NCBI RefSeq assembly: GCF_022811665.1 | Contig: NZ_CP094529.1 | Coordinates: 1,922,001-1,986,000, forward strand | Source of the DNA: Chryseobacterium oryzae | GTDB lineage: Bacteria > Bacteroidota > Bacteroidia > Flavobacteriales > Weeksellaceae | Direction of reading: 5' to 3' | DNA: 64,000 bases | Shown here: piece by piece, positions 38,146 to 46,906 of the stretch | Numbering within the stretch: position 1 is the stretch's first letter | Layout: each line of letters starts with the position of its first letter | Made by a program: the position numbers and the translations under genes | Notes under the pieces: generated by a model | The model's input: only the letters and a program-made list of their open reading frames with translations | Told to the model about the DNA's origin: nothing | The model's database searches: none

Positions 38146-39180
38146 ATGATCCCAAAAACAATGAAAGCGGCAGTCGTACAAGGTTACGGACAGCCATTGA
38201 AGATTATGGAAGTTCCTGTAAAAACTCCCGGCAGATACGAAGTTCTTGTAAAAGTAATCGCTTGTGGTGTTTGTCACACCGATTTACATGCAGTAGACGG
38301 TGACTGGCCGGCAAAACCAAAAATGCCATTAATTCCAGGACACGAAGGTGTAGGAATTGTAGTGGCTTGCGGACCGGAAGCTCAGGTAAAAGAAGGTGAT
38401 GCTGTTGGAGTTCCTTGGTTGTATTCGGCTTGCGGATGTTGCGATTATTGTATAACAGGATGGGAAACATTATGTGAAGCTCAGAAAAACGGAGGTTACA
38501 GTGTAGATGGTGGTTTTGCAGAATACGTTATTGCAGATTCCAGATATGTAGGACATCTAAAAAGCAATGCAAACTTTCTGGAAATTGCGCCTATCCTTTG
38601 TGCTGGTGTAACAGTATATAAAGGTCTGAAAGAAACTGAAACCAAACCGGGCGAATGGGTAGCTATTTCCGGTATTGGCGGATTGGGACACGTTGCTGTT
38701 CAGTATGCAAAAGCAATGGGAATGCACGTTGCCGCGATAGATGTAGCAGATGATAAATTAGAATTGGCTAAAAAATTAGGTGCAGATTTGGTGGTTAATG
38801 CTAAAGAAACCGATCCGGGAACTTATCTTCATAAAGAAGTGGGCGGTATGCACGGAGCATTAATTACTGCTGTTTCTCCAATCGCTTTTAAACAAGGGAT
38901 TGATGTTTTGAGAAGAAAAGGAACCATTGCTCTTAATGGTTTGCCACCGGGATCATTTGAATTACCTATTTTCGAAACTGTTCTGAAAAGAATTACCGTG
39001 AGAGGTTCTATCGTAGGAACCAGAAAAGACTTGCAGGAAGCATTAGATTTTGCCAACGAAGGATTGGTAAAAGCAACCGTAACTTCTGCAAAACTGGAAG
39101 ACATTAACGATGTATTTGATAAAATGAAAAAAGGACAAATCGACGGACGTATTGTTCTGGATATTGCCGGACAAAATTAA
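38146..39180 (+). CDS. adhP: Zinc-dependent alcohol dehydrogenase
   Basis: A 344-residue medium-chain alcohol dehydrogenase. Catalytic zinc ligands are in [15 protein letters not shown] and GHEGVGIV, and structural zinc cysteines are in [17 protein letters not shown]. The NAD motif is [18 protein letters not shown]. The match to AdhP-type ethanol-active enzymes is close. It stands between aldehyde dehydrogenase and DUF779, so it would interconvert an alcohol and the aldehyde used by the neighbour. The 272-base gap before it contains a hairpin and a GC-rich element, so it may have its own promoter. Confidence 0.94.
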   Translation: MIPKTMKAAVVQGYGQPLKIMEVPVKTPGRYEVLVKVIACGVCHTDLHAVDGDWPAKPKMPLIPGHEGVGIVVACGPEAQVKEGDAVGVPWLYSACGCCDYCITGWETLCEAQKNGGYSVDGGFAEYVIADSRYVGHLKSNANFLEIAPILCAGVTVYKGLKETETKPGEWVAISGIGGLGHVAVQYAKAMGMHVAAIDVADDKLELAKKLGADLVVNAKETDPGTYLHKEVGGMHGALITAVSPIAFKQGIDVLRRKGTIALNGLPPGSFELPIFETVLKRITVRGSIVGTRKDLQEALDFANEGLVKATVTSAKLEDINDVFDKMKKGQIDGRIVLDIAGQN

Positions 39181-39355
39181 CTTATTGTTATTTGTGATTT
39201 TTAAGCCCGGCAAATTATTCTTTGCCGGGTTTTTAGTAACTTTATAGAAGAACAAGGAGAATTTAAACGGCGTTTTCCTTAGAGTGATATACTAAAATGG
39301 CAAATTGATTTAATTTGCGACTCTTAAAATTATTTTATCAATCAAAAAGAAAAAT

Positions 39356-39745
39356 ATGGATACCAAAGATAAAACATCAAGACTTTCCGTAACGCCGGAA
39401 GCTATGGAGGTAGTTTGGGAATTGGAAAAAAAACACGGCGATCTGATGTTCTACCAGGCTGGTGGCTGTTGTGAAGGGACGCAACCGCAATGTTTCGAAA
39501 AAGGTGGCTATTTCCCCAGAATGAATGATGCAATGATAGGCACCATCAACGGACACGAGTTTTGGATAGACCGCGACCTGTTCGAATATTGGAAGTATTC
39601 TCATTTCACTTTGGATGTGCTGGACGGTTGGGGACCAGGCGGATTTTCTCTGGAAACACCTTTGGGAAAAACGTTCAAAGTTCATTATCGTTTATTCACG
39701 CCAGAAGAACTGGAAAAGCTGGAACCTGTGAAGCGCAGCGAATGA
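39356..39745 (+). CDS. DUF779 protein, aldehyde-dehydrogenase-associated
   Basis: A 129-residue soluble protein of family DUF779. The Cys motif YQAGGCCEGTQPQCF (three Cys) and WDLFEYWKYSHFTLDV-like pattern (DRDLFEYWKYSHFTLDVLDGWGPGGFSLE) are typical. The family is known mainly from its constant neighbourhood with ExaC-type aldehyde dehydrogenases, and its biochemical function is not established. The Cys cluster suggests a thiol or metal role, possibly protecting or tuning the dehydrogenase against aldehydes; this is inference. Confidence 0.88.
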   Translation: MDTKDKTSRLSVTPEAMEVVWELEKKHGDLMFYQAGGCCEGTQPQCFEKGGYFPRMNDAMIGTINGHEFWIDRDLFEYWKYSHFTLDVLDGWGPGGFSLETPLGKTFKVHYRLFTPEELEKLEPVKRSE

Positions 39746-39750
39746 AAAAA

Positions 39751-39787
39751 AAAACCGTCCCAATTACTATAGGACGGTTTTTTTTTA
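39751..39787. terminator. Bidirectional terminator between DUF779 and speA
   Basis: AAAACCGTCC pairs with GGACGGTTTT (with a T run on the right and an A run on the left). It overlaps the end of the speA region and serves both converging genes. Confidence 0.88.
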
Positions 39788-41182
39788 TTATTTGTAACCC
39801 AAAAGTTTAAGAACTTCTTCCGGTTCTTGTTTTTCTCTGAAAATTTCATACTGAAATTCTCCGTTTTCATCTTTCTGAATAAGAATATGCCTTGGCTGTG
39901 GCAATAAACAATGATGAACGCCACCATAACCTCCAATTGTTTCCTGATATGCTCCGGTATGGAAAAAACCAATATACAGAGGCTTTGTATCGCTAAAAAC
40001 AGGAAGATAAATAGCATTGGTATGCTGTTCAGAATTATAATAATCATCCGAATCGCAGGTTAATCCGCCTAAGAAAACTCTTTCATAAGAATCTTCCCAA
40101 CGGTTTAAAGGCAACATAATAAAATGTCTGGAAATTGCCCATGTATCTGGAAGAGTAGTCATAAATGACGAATCGATCATATTCCATTTTTCTCTGTCGT
40201 TCTGACGTTTCTGAGAAATAATTTTATACAGATTCGCACCACTTTCTCCTACGGTAAAACTTCCGAATTCAGTATAGATATTAGGTTCTTCAACGCCTTC
40301 TTCTTCACAGAATTTTTTAATTTGAGAAGCAATTTCTTCTACCATATACTGGTAATCGTAGTCGAAATTAAGGGATGTTTTTATCGGGAAACCACCTCCA
40401 ATGTTCAATGAATTTACTTCAGGTGCAATTTTTTTAAGTCTTGCATATACGCGAAGACATTTATACAGTTCGTTCCAGTAATATGCAGTATCTTTTATTC
40501 CTGTATTAATGAAAAAATGAAGCATTTTCAGTCTTGCATTAGGATGCTCGGCAATTTTCTGACTGTAATATGGAATAATATCTTTATAACCTATTCCTAA
40601 TCTTGAGGTATAAAATTCGAATTTAGGTTCTTCTTCGGCAGCAATTCTAATTCCTATGTCGAAAGTGGTATCGATACTTTCGGTAAGTTTATCCAACTCG
40701 CGGTAATTATCCAGAATAGGAGTAATATTTTCGAAACCTCCGTTGATCATTTCTGAAATTTTCACCAAATAATCATCCGTTTTAAAGCCATTACAAATTA
40801 CCTCAATATTTTTGTCTACTTTACCTTCTTCGTACAGCGACTTTACAATATCCATATCGTAAGCAGAAGAAGTTTCTATAGAAATATCGTTTTTTAAAGC
40901 TTCTTCAAGTACAAATTTAAAATGGCTAGATTTTGTGCAATAGCAATATCTATAACTTTGCTTATAATCAATCTTTTCAAAAGCTTCTTTAAACCAGCTT
41001 TTTGCTTTTTGAATATTCTGGGAAATTTTCGGCAGATAATTTATTTTTAAAGGAGTGCCAAATTTTTCTACGACATCCATCAGCGGAATATCGTGAAACA
41101 ACAAATTGTTCTCAGAAACATTGAATTCTTCAGTAGGAAAATACAATGTCTGATCAATAAGTTCCGAGTATTTTATCTTCAT
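39788..41182 (-). CDS. speA: Biosynthetic arginine decarboxylase, short Bacteroidota form
   Basis: PLP enzyme (alanine-racemase-like fold III) converting arginine to agmatine, the first step of polyamine synthesis. The PLP Lys lies in YCYCTKSSHFKFV, and NIGGGFP and EFGSFTVGESG are the phosphate- and PLP-binding segments. GGLTCDSDDYY carries the C-terminal catalytic Cys and Asp. At 464 residues it lacks the extra helical and insert regions of E. coli SpeA (about 630). The second-step genes (agmatine deiminase, carbamoylputrescine amidase) are not next to it. Confidence 0.93.
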   Translation of the reverse strand: MKIKYSELIDQTLYFPTEEFNVSENNLLFHDIPLMDVVEKFGTPLKINYLPKISQNIQKAKSWFKEAFEKIDYKQSYRYCYCTKSSHFKFVLEEALKNDISIETSSAYDMDIVKSLYEEGKVDKNIEVICNGFKTDDYLVKISEMINGGFENITPILDNYRELDKLTESIDTTFDIGIRIAAEEEPKFEFYTSRLGIGYKDIIPYYSQKIAEHPNARLKMLHFFINTGIKDTAYYWNELYKCLRVYARLKKIAPEVNSLNIGGGFPIKTSLNFDYDYQYMVEEIASQIKKFCEEEGVEEPNIYTEFGSFTVGESGANLYKIISQKRQNDREKWNMIDSSFMTTLPDTWAISRHFIMLPLNRWEDSYERVFLGGLTCDSDDYYNSEQHTNAIYLPVFSDTKPLYIGFFHTGAYQETIGGYGGVHHCLLPQPRHILIQKDENGEFQYEIFREKQEPEEVLKLLGYK

Positions 41183-41289
41183 TTTTTAAACGAGTAAATT
41201 AAGAATGCAAAATTGCTAAAAAAGTTTGGTTTTTTAGTTTTAAATTGTATTAAAATTTCATCAAAAAACAAACATTATTATTGTCTGAA

Positions 41290-41919
41290 TTAAAGATAGC
41301 GACTTCCCACAAATACTAGCAAATCTCCCTTTTCGTACTCCACAGAAACATCTTCCTGTACCGCAAAATTTCTGGTTCCTATTCGCGAGGTAATATTCAG
41401 GCTTTCACCATTCAGGCTCCAGTTCAAACCTTTTGTAAAAACATTTTCTGCGATGGGGAACGGATAAAGAGAAATCATACAACCTTTTACATTTTTCAGG
41501 ACAAAATTTTTAGGAATAAAAAAGTATTCTGAAAACTCATCATAAAACTTAATATTCAATTTTTCTTTAAACGAAAATGCTACCGTAAGATTACCCAGAA
41601 AATGATCCTGCTCTCCTCCACTCGCTCCCCAAACATCAATATTCTTATACCCTTTTTGTAAAATAATTTCCAAAGCTTTGTGAAAATCGGTTTTATTTTG
41701 ATCTGGCGTAAAAATGAATCTATCATCATAAACACTGTCATCCGATCCAAAATGAGAATCGAAGTCGCCGGAAATAAAATCCAGTTTTTCTAATGGAAAA
41801 TTTAACTGTTTCAAATAATGAAAAGCGCCGTCTGTACAGGCTATAAGACCAAAACCGCTGAGTACGGGAAAAGATTTGGGCGGTTCTCCGTTAATGAATA
41901 ATAATGCTTTATCTTTCAT
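41290..41919 (-). CDS. thiN: Thiamine pyrophosphokinase
   Basis: A 209-residue enzyme transferring pyrophosphate from ATP to thiamine to make the active cofactor. The conserved CTDGAFHYL, DFISGDFDSH and PDQNKTDFHKALE segments are the family's nucleotide and metal sites, and GASGGEQDHFLGNL is also typical. It overlaps the end of the upstream adenosyltransferase gene by 11 bases, so the two are co-translated. Their shared theme would be cofactor activation. Confidence 0.9.
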   Translation of the reverse strand: MKDKALLFINGEPPKSFPVLSGFGLIACTDGAFHYLKQLNFPLEKLDFISGDFDSHFGSDDSVYDDRFIFTPDQNKTDFHKALEIILQKGYKNIDVWGASGGEQDHFLGNLTVAFSFKEKLNIKFYDEFSEYFFIPKNFVLKNVKGCMISLYPFPIAENVFTKGLNWSLNGESLNITSRIGTRNFAVQEDVSVEYEKGDLLVFVGSRYL

Positions 41920-42478
41920 TAGGATTCCAGTATTCTTCCGGTTCGTTATTTATTTGAGAAACATATCTCGCCAATACAAAAAGATAATCTGAAAGACGGT
42001 TAAGGTATTTTATAAGTTCTGGACGAACTTCTTCGGAATCATTCAGAAAAACCAACGAACGTTCTGCTCTACGACATATTGTTCTTGCTGCATGCAGAAA
42101 AGTTGCAGATTTATCTCCTCCCGGAAGGATAAAAAACTGTAAAGGTTGCAATTTTTCATCAAAGGAATCCATCCATTTTTCCAGCTCTTCGATTTCTTTA
42201 TCTGAAATAATGATTGGTAATCTCGATTTTCCATTTGCCAGCATTAATTTATCTACAGGAGTTGCCGCTTCCGAACCTACTGTAAACAAATCGAACTGTA
42301 TTTTCTTAAGCTGTTTAACAATCTGCTCATCTTCGATATGGCTTTTAGCGATTCCGATAAATGAATTCAGTTCATCAATATTTCCATAACTGTCTACTCT
42401 TGCACTTGCTTTGGAAACTCTCGTTCCTCCATACAATGCTGTTTCGCCTTTATCTCCAGTTTTTGTATAAATCTTCAT
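41909..42478 (-). CDS. Cob(I)alamin adenosyltransferase, PduO type
   Basis: A 189-residue trimeric four-helix-type enzyme making adenosylcobalamin from ATP and cob(I)alamin. The ATP-binding N-terminus KIYTKTGDKGETALYGGTRVSK and C-terminal CRRAERSLVFLN and YLNRLSDYLFVLARY are conserved. The ATG at 42478 is preferred to one three codons earlier. No cobalamin synthesis genes are nearby, so it probably works on salvaged corrinoids. It is first in an operon with thiN (11-base overlap). Confidence 0.93.
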   Translation of the reverse strand: MKIYTKTGDKGETALYGGTRVSKASARVDSYGNIDELNSFIGIAKSHIEDEQIVKQLKKIQFDLFTVGSEAATPVDKLMLANGKSRLPIIISDKEIEELEKWMDSFDEKLQPLQFFILPGGDKSATFLHAARTICRRAERSLVFLNDSEEVRPELIKYLNRLSDYLFVLARYVSQINNEPEEYWNPNER

Positions 42479-42810
42479 AAAAATCATTTTTGTGGAAGCA
42501 GTTCTGCATCCATATTTTTGTAAGACTAAATTACTTTATTATCCTGTTTCGGGCAAATAATACCTCCACTTAGTTCAATAATAACCGCATTATCGTAATA
42601 GAGATACCTAAAATTATAATGAACACTTAAATCACTCAAAAAATATCATAACAAAAAACTAATATTAAAATTAAAAAATCATTAAATGGTTAATGAGTTA
42701 ATAATTAATTTAATTTTTGTTAAATACTATTAAACATTTCGCAACACATACCACACTAAGATCATTTTGCGTTTTATTTTTTTTATCTTTGATTCCTTAT
42801 ACGTATATAT
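42479..42810. other. Intergenic region upstream of the bacteriophytochrome gene
   Basis: 332 AT-rich bases between divergent genes. It has no ORF. A -7 element TATCTTTG lies at 42784-42791, 19 bases before the phytochrome ATG, without a clear -33 TTG at the usual spacing. Nothing else was recognised. Confidence 0.5.
42784..42791 (+). promoter_or_regulatory. Putative -7 element for the phytochrome operon
   Basis: TATCTTTG fits TAnnTTTG and sits close to the ATG, implying a very short leader. The -33 element is not convincing. Confidence 0.4.
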
Positions 42811-45030
42811 ATGAATTTTGTGGAATGCCACGATGAACCCATCCATATCCCGGGTTACATCCAAAGTTTTGGTTACCTGATTGGCGTAGACACAGCTTCT
42901 CATACCATTTCTTTTTTAAGCGAAAATATTGCTGAAATTTTCGATATCGAGAATGCAGCATCTCTTTTGGGTAAGAAACTATCTCAATACCCTGAAGTTT
43001 TCAGAACAGTTTTAGATTCTGATATTTTCGAGAATGCAGAATTTCTTTCAAGACGAGAAAACGAAACTTATTTTGATAAAATTGTTATTCAGGGTAAACT
43101 GTATCATTTTTCTGTTTTCTTGTCTAATCAGTTTGCATTTTTAGAATTTGAAGCGGTTGTAGAAAATACCCTGAAAAAAATTACCAGTAAATATGATAAT
43201 TTCTACATCATAGATAATGAACAGGAAATCTGGAAACAGCTTCTCAACATCATTTCTACCATTATAGATTATGACAGAATGATGGTTTATCAGTTTATGG
43301 AAGATGGTTCGGGCAAAGTAGTTGCTGAGAAAAACAATGACAATCTCGAAAGTTATTTGGGATTGCATTATCCAGAACACGATATTCCTAAACAAGCTAG
43401 AGAATTATATCTGAAAAAGAGAAAAAGAATTTTTTCTGATGTGTATTCTCAACCTGTTAAAATTTTGAGTCTTACCGAAAAAAATATTGATCTCACTTTT
43501 GCCGTAACAAGAGCCATGTCTCCTATCCACGGGCAATACATAAAAAATTCGGGTGCAGCATCCAGCTTTAGTATATCAATAATTATTGATGATAAACTTT
43601 GGGGATTGGTTACCTGCCAAAACAGAACAGCAAAACATATTGATCTTGAAGACAGAGTACAATCTGGTATTTTCACGGTATTGGCATCTAACGCTTACTC
43701 TTCATTTAAATCGAAAAAAGAGCTGGAATACAGGCTCGATCTTAATGAAAAACTGAGTTTTCTGAAATCTGAATTTCTGAAATCTGAAAATCTTTTCGAT
43801 GCACTGGATGCCAATAAAAAGGAATTGAGAATAATTCCTAATGCAGACGGACTTGCAATTATTTCCGATCAGGACATCGTTTTGGAGGGAATTACCCCAA
43901 ACAAAGAAAAGGTAAAAGAAATCATCAACTGGGCTTACAAAAATGTTTCTGATAATATTTTTGCAAGCAGCAGTTTCCTGAAAAACCACGGACAAAAACT
44001 TGGTCTTAATCCTGATACTGCAGGAATTATTATTTATTTCGTGGAAAAAAGCAAACGAGAAATACTAATTTGGTTCAGAAAAGAGTTTGATGAGCATATC
44101 AGTTGGGCAGGAAATCCGGAAAAAGAGATTAATATTTCTATGCAGAATGGCGTAGAAAAGCACACCGTTTCCCCAAGAAAATCTTTTGAAATATTCTTAG
44201 AAAATATTAAAGGAAATTCTAAAAGATGGAGTTCCAAAAACGTAATTGCTGTTAATCTCATTAAAGACCTCATCCTAGAAACATCTCACAAGCAATACAT
44301 TACCATCAAAAAACTGAACGATCAGCTTAAAAGAGTTAACGAAGAGCTCGACAGTTTTTCTTACACCATTTCTCACGATTTGGGAACACCGCTTACGGTA
44401 ATGAAATTAAATGCTCAAATGCTGCTTAAATCTCTTTCTGAAACTGCAGATCGAAGTAAAATCAATTCTATTATTGATGAAATCGACAGCATGGCAGAAA
44501 TGATGCAGAATGTACTCCAGCTAAGCCGTGCAAAACACAGCGAAATTAAGCTGGAAACCATTGAAACCAATGCTACCATCCAAAAGATTACTGAAAATGC
44601 TAAAATTACATTTGACAGCCCAAAAAGTTTGGTTGTCATAAAAGAATGTCCCGAAGTTTTGGCAGATAAAACAATGCTGCATCAGGTATTTTTAAATATT
44701 ATTAATAATGCTATAAAATATTCTTCTAACCAGGAAAAACCGGTTGTAGAAATTGAAGGTAGTGAGGAAGGTAATAAAATTATCTACCGAATTAAAGATA
44801 ACGGCATTGGGATCCCCGAAGAAAATAAACATAAAATGTTCAAAATATTCAACAGGATGGATAATGCCAAGCAATTTAAAGGAAATGGTGTCGGTTTATC
44901 TATCGTACACAGAATAATGAGCAGACTTGGAGGAAATATCGATTATGAAAGTGATAAAAACGGAACCTGTTTTATTCTTACCTTTCAAAAACCTTCCACA
45001 ATAACAAAAGAACTCAACAATGCTTTCTGA
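42811..45030 (+). CDS. Bacteriophytochrome histidine kinase
   Basis: A 739-residue red/far-red photoreceptor with PAS-GAF-PHY sensor and histidine kinase. Cys6 just before HDEPIHIPG is placed to bind biliverdin. GAF has PEHDIP (188-193) and SPIHGQY (His240, Tyr243). PHY has the tongue motif PRKSF and SWAGNP. The kinase has ISHDLGTPLTVM, NNAIKYSS, DNGIGIPEE and KGNGVGLSIV. The ring-D histidine of the usual CHH motif (His290 in Deinococcus BphP) is Gln270 here (CQN). The heme oxygenase gene overlaps its 3' end by 11 bases. No response regulator follows, so its partner is elsewhere. Confidence 0.93.
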   Translation: MNFVECHDEPIHIPGYIQSFGYLIGVDTASHTISFLSENIAEIFDIENAASLLGKKLSQYPEVFRTVLDSDIFENAEFLSRRENETYFDKIVIQGKLYHFSVFLSNQFAFLEFEAVVENTLKKITSKYDNFYIIDNEQEIWKQLLNIISTIIDYDRMMVYQFMEDGSGKVVAEKNNDNLESYLGLHYPEHDIPKQARELYLKKRKRIFSDVYSQPVKILSLTEKNIDLTFAVTRAMSPIHGQYIKNSGAASSFSISIIIDDKLWGLVTCQNRTAKHIDLEDRVQSGIFTVLASNAYSSFKSKKELEYRLDLNEKLSFLKSEFLKSENLFDALDANKKELRIIPNADGLAIISDQDIVLEGITPNKEKVKEIINWAYKNVSDNIFASSSFLKNHGQKLGLNPDTAGIIIYFVEKSKREILIWFRKEFDEHISWAGNPEKEINISMQNGVEKHTVSPRKSFEIFLENIKGNSKRWSSKNVIAVNLIKDLILETSHKQYITIKKLNDQLKRVNEELDSFSYTISHDLGTPLTVMKLNAQMLLKSLSETADRSKINSIIDEIDSMAEMMQNVLQLSRAKHSEIKLETIETNATIQKITENAKITFDSPKSLVVIKECPEVLADKTMLHQVFLNIINNAIKYSSNQEKPVVEIEGSEEGNKIIYRIKDNGIGIPEENKHKMFKIFNRMDNAKQFKGNGVGLSIVHRIMSRLGGNIDYESDKNGTCFILTFQKPSTITKELNNAF

Positions 45031-45568
45031 TTATCTTAAACAAAAAACAGCAGAATATCACGATGCAGCAGAATTGCTTTTCAACTCTCAAAAGATATTC
45101 AGTAAAACATTTACATTAGAAGATTACAAAAAAATAATTTACAACAATTATTTAATGCTTTTTTACGCTGAAGATAAAATATTTAGGCTTCTTGAGGATA
45201 AATATGGTGAAAAACTTCATCTTGTAGACAGAAAAAAATTACCCCTTATCGAAAAAGATTTCCAATCTCTTCATTTAAGTAACGATCAGCCTTATTCTTT
45301 CGATATTGAAAATGAACTTGAAGCATTGGGGGCTTTATATGTAATTGAAGGCTCTACTTTAGGCGGAAATGTAATTGCTAAGCAACTTTTCAAAACAGAA
45401 GGATTTGAAGAATTAAAATTCAATTTTTTTGGATGTTATCAGGAAAATACCGGACTAATGTGGAAAAACTTTAAAGATGTTATCGACAGTTATATTGAAG
45501 AACCCAATTACGACCAGGTTTTATCCGGAGCCCGAAAAATTTATCAGTTTTTGTTAGGAATTTCTTAA
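45020..45568 (+). CDS. Biliverdin-producing heme oxygenase (BphO type)
   Basis: A 182-residue heme oxygenase that opens heme to biliverdin, the phytochrome chromophore. The proximal His14 is in KQKTAEYHDAAE, and YVIEGSTLGGNVIAKQL is the distal-helix glycine motif of bacterial members. Translation begins inside the phytochrome gene (11-base overlap), so chromophore synthesis and photoreceptor are made together. It ends in a strong hairpin that overlaps the mdh promoter. Confidence 0.93.
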   Translation: MLSDYLKQKTAEYHDAAELLFNSQKIFSKTFTLEDYKKIIYNNYLMLFYAEDKIFRLLEDKYGEKLHLVDRKKLPLIEKDFQSLHLSNDQPYSFDIENELEALGALYVIEGSTLGGNVIAKQLFKTEGFEELKFNFFGCYQENTGLMWKNFKDVIDSYIEEPNYDQVLSGARKIYQFLLGIS

Positions 45569-45587
45569 ATCTATTAAAATATAATTA

Positions 45588-45623
45588 AAATTCCCGAAAT
45601 ATTGCTCAATTTTTCGGGAATTT
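45588..45623 (+). terminator. Terminator after the heme oxygenase gene
   Basis: A 12-bp perfect stem, AAATTCCCGAAA (45588-45599) with TTTCGGGAATTT (45612-45623). The -33 of the next promoter lies in its loop. Confidence 0.85.
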
Positions 45624-45632
45624 GTACATTTG
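45602..45632 (+). promoter_or_regulatory. Bacteroidota-type promoter for mdh, overlapping the terminator
   Basis: TTG (45602-45604), 20-base spacer, TACATTTG (45625-45632). It matches the same TTG-N20-TAnnTTTG spacing as the 31591 promoter. Confidence 0.6.
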
Positions 45633-45683
45633 GGAAATTCAAGATTACAATAATTCAAAATAATAAATAATTAAAAAGTACAC

Positions 45684-45709
45684 ATTATGAAACTGTAAAG
45701 TTCCATAAT
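45684..45709 (+). promoter_or_regulatory. Leader hairpin with GTAA loop upstream of mdh
   Basis: ATTATGAAACT pairs with AGTTCCATAAT (one mismatch) around the loop GTAA, a GNRA-type tetraloop. Inside it is a mini-ORF ATG-AAA-CTG-TAA. It lies about 30 bases before the mdh ATG. Confidence 0.5.
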
Positions 45710-45738
45710 ACCATTAAAAACAATAAATAAAAAATATT

Positions 45739-46665
45739 ATGAAAGTAACTGTAGTAGGTGCAGGCGCAGTAGGAGCAAGTTGTGCAGAATACATCGCTAT
45801 GAAAAACTTCTGTTCGGAAGTAGTTTTAGTAGACATCAAAGAAGGATTTGCTGAAGGAAAAGCAATGGATTTGATGCAGACAGCATCATTAAACGGATTT
45901 GATACAAAAATTACCGGAACAACTGGCGATTACAGCAAAACAGCAGGTTCTCACGTTGCCGTAATCACTTCAGGAATCCCAAGAAAACCGGGAATGACCA
46001 GAGAAGAACTTATTGGTATTAACGCAGGAATTGTAAAAGATGTTACCGAAAATCTGGTAAAAAACTCTCCTGATGTTATTATCATCGTAGTTTCTAACCC
46101 AATGGATACTATGGCTTATCTTGTGCACAAAACATCTGGTCTTCCAAAAAATAAAATTATAGGAATGGGTGGTGCTTTAGATTCTGCAAGATTCAAGTAT
46201 AGATTGGCAGAAGCTCTAGAAGCTCCAATTTCTGATGTAGACGGAATGGTAATCGCAGCGCACAGTGATACGGGAATGCTTCCTTTATTGAGCAAAGCTA
46301 CAAGAAACGGTGTTCCTGTAACAGAATTCCTTAGTACAGAAAAACAAAACTATGTAATTGAAGAAACCAAAGTAGGTGGAGCTACGCTTACAAAACTTTT
46401 GGGAACATCTGCATGGTATGCACCAGGTGCTGCAGTTTCTGTAATGGTTCAGGCAATTGCTTGCGATCAGAAAAAAATGATTCCTTGTTCTTTAATGCTA
46501 GACGGAGAATACGGAGAAAGTGATATCTGCCTTGGAGTTCCTGCTATTATCGGAGCCAACGGAGTTGAAAAAATCGTAGATATTACCTTAACAGAAGAAG
46601 AAAAAGCAAAGTTTGCTGAAGCTGCAAAAGCTGTAAGAGAAGTAAACGGAGATTTGAAATTTTAA
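45739..46665 (+). CDS. mdh: Malate dehydrogenase
   Basis: NAD-dependent oxidation of malate to oxaloacetate in the citric acid cycle. The 308-residue enzyme belongs to the LDH-like MDH group. The NAD motif is GAGAVGASCAEY, the discriminator Asp is in VLVDIKEG, the substrate arginines lie in SGIPRKPGMTREEL and ALDSARFKY, and the catalytic His is in VIAAHSDTGMLPL. It is monocistronic, with its own promoter, a leader of about 100 nt containing a hairpin, and a perfect terminator. Confidence 0.96.
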   Translation: MKVTVVGAGAVGASCAEYIAMKNFCSEVVLVDIKEGFAEGKAMDLMQTASLNGFDTKITGTTGDYSKTAGSHVAVITSGIPRKPGMTREELIGINAGIVKDVTENLVKNSPDVIIIVVSNPMDTMAYLVHKTSGLPKNKIIGMGGALDSARFKYRLAEALEAPISDVDGMVIAAHSDTGMLPLLSKATRNGVPVTEFLSTEKQNYVIEETKVGGATLTKLLGTSAWYAPGAAVSVMVQAIACDQKKMIPCSLMLDGEYGESDICLGVPAIIGANGVEKIVDITLTEEEKAKFAEAAKAVREVNGDLKF

Positions 46666-46692
46666 ATATAGCTTTCTTTTTTAAGCATAAAA

Positions 46693-46720
46693 AAAGCCAA
46701 AACAGAAATGTTTTGGCTTT
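46693..46720 (+). terminator. Terminator after mdh
   Basis: A 12-bp perfect stem AAAGCCAAAACA with TGTTTTGGCTTT around a 4-base loop. Confidence 0.9.
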
Positions 46721-46797
46721 CTTATTGAGAGTAACTCAATTTTGGATTACATTTTTAATTCTTACTTAAAACGAGTATTTCTTTTCAATTATAATTA

Positions 46798-46834
46798 AAA
46801 AAGAGGCTGTCTACACTTCTCTTGAGACAGCCTC
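46798..46834 (-). terminator. Terminator at the end of the polysaccharide locus
   Basis: GAGGCTGTCT (46803-46812) with AGACAGCCTC (46825-46834), followed by six T on the minus strand. Its core GGCTGTCT/AGACAGCC is the same as in the helicase terminator at 2288. Confidence 0.85.
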
Positions 46835-46906
46835 GTGTTGTTTTTTTGAAGGATAATAACTTAATTGCGGATTAATTAAGATAAGTTTAAAACTGTTGTC
46901 CATTAA

